Of a DNA stretch of 6,159 nt, positions 6,012-6,159 are shown in pieces. Position 1 is the stretch's first letter; every line of letters starts with the position of its first letter. Made by a program: the position numbers and the translations under genes. The notes under the pieces are model-generated. The model was not told the origin of the DNA and ran no database searches. It worked only from the letters and a program-made list of their open reading frames with translations. The stretch comes from an uncultured Oscillospiraceae bacterium. Its GTDB lineage: Bacteria > Bacillota > Clostridia > Oscillospirales > Acutalibacteraceae. The DNA lies in NCBI GenBank assembly GCA_958354085.1, contig CATWUX010000133.1, positions 1 to 6,159 of the forward strand, given 5' to 3'.

Positions 6012-6159
6012 ATGAAGGAATATCGTTTTTTGTACAATCTGAATATGGGATGATCCGTCTGCGTTCCGTGCGGCAGCACTGCGGGTGATCTGCCGCGGGG
6101 ATGCGCGGCAGCATCCGAAACAGGTGCGGCTGAACGGTGTGCGGCTGGAGGAAACCGGG
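6012..6159 (+). CDS. Partial gene of unknown function with an apparent frameshift near 6047-6049
   Basis: ATG 6012 follows a good ribosome-binding site 28 bases after the beta-helix gene, but reads only MKEYRFLYNLNMG before TGA at 6051-6053. Another forward frame is open from 6043 to the window end and looks coding: mostly G or C at third codon positions and a protein-like reading, beginning DDPSAFRAAALRVICRGD and later 'QVRLNGVRLEETG'. That frame has a stop at 6040-6042, so the switch must fall within about ten bases. Removing one G from the GGG at 6047-6049 joins the two parts as '...NLNMDDPSAFRAAAL...'. No signal peptide is visible and the family is not recognised; the 'VRLNGVRLEE' segment suggests a beta-strand-rich domain only. 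It could be a pseudogene, a sequence error near the end, or a gene using the later GTG at 6085, which lacks a ribosome-binding site. The gene continues beyond the window. Confidence 0.5.

Noticed and set aside
5713..6114. 133-codon minus-strand open frame near the window end
   Set aside because: Antisense to the beta-helix gene and the last partial gene; Pro/Ser/Arg-rich without family features.

Overview
The window is a single-strand (+) run of genes for breaking down or remodelling a carbohydrate polymer. Three consecutive intact genes encode lipoproteins with Gram-positive-style lipobox signal peptides followed by Ser/Thr-rich linkers. That architecture, the purine-rich ribosome-binding sites and the moderate GC suggest a Bacillota/Clostridia-type bacterium, plausibly a gut or rumen glycan degrader. 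The taxonomy is inference; no marker gene is present.

Layout: (1) About 1-411 holds the C-terminal beta-sandwich of a family-32 glycoside hydrolase (fructan/sucrose hydrolase type). It is cut off from its catalytic domain by stop codons in all three frames near the window start. (2) 463-1374 is a GH16 beta-glucanase-like lipoprotein with an intact ExDxxE active site. (3) 1428-2990 is a sialate O-acetylesterase-like SGNH esterase lipoprotein. (4) A 14-bp perfect hairpin at 3005-3036 lies between genes. (5) 3086-4906 is a glycerophosphodiester phosphodiesterase (GDPD) lipoprotein with a degenerate GDPD-like half-barrel in front of an intact catalytic domain and an Ig-like tail. (6) 4949-5983 is a right-handed beta-helix protein of the pectate-lyase superfamily with no secretion signal. 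(7) From 6012 a further gene starts with a good ribosome-binding site, but its frame breaks after 13 codons; the coding frame continues to the window end.

Taken together, the three lipoproteins look like a cell-surface set that attacks a decorated polysaccharide: GH16 cuts a beta-glycan backbone, the esterase removes acetyl groups and GDPD cleaves glycerophosphodiester groups. The beta-helix protein may act on a released product inside the cell. This joint role is inference from gene order. The base composition rises visibly from about 4949 onward, and the last two genes appear to be a compositionally distinct part.

No RNA gene, CRISPR array, insertion sequence, transporter or regulator is visible. 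No stretch over 300 bases lacks a gene. The two broken frames both lie at the window edges, so sequence or assembly error at the ends is a real alternative to gene decay.
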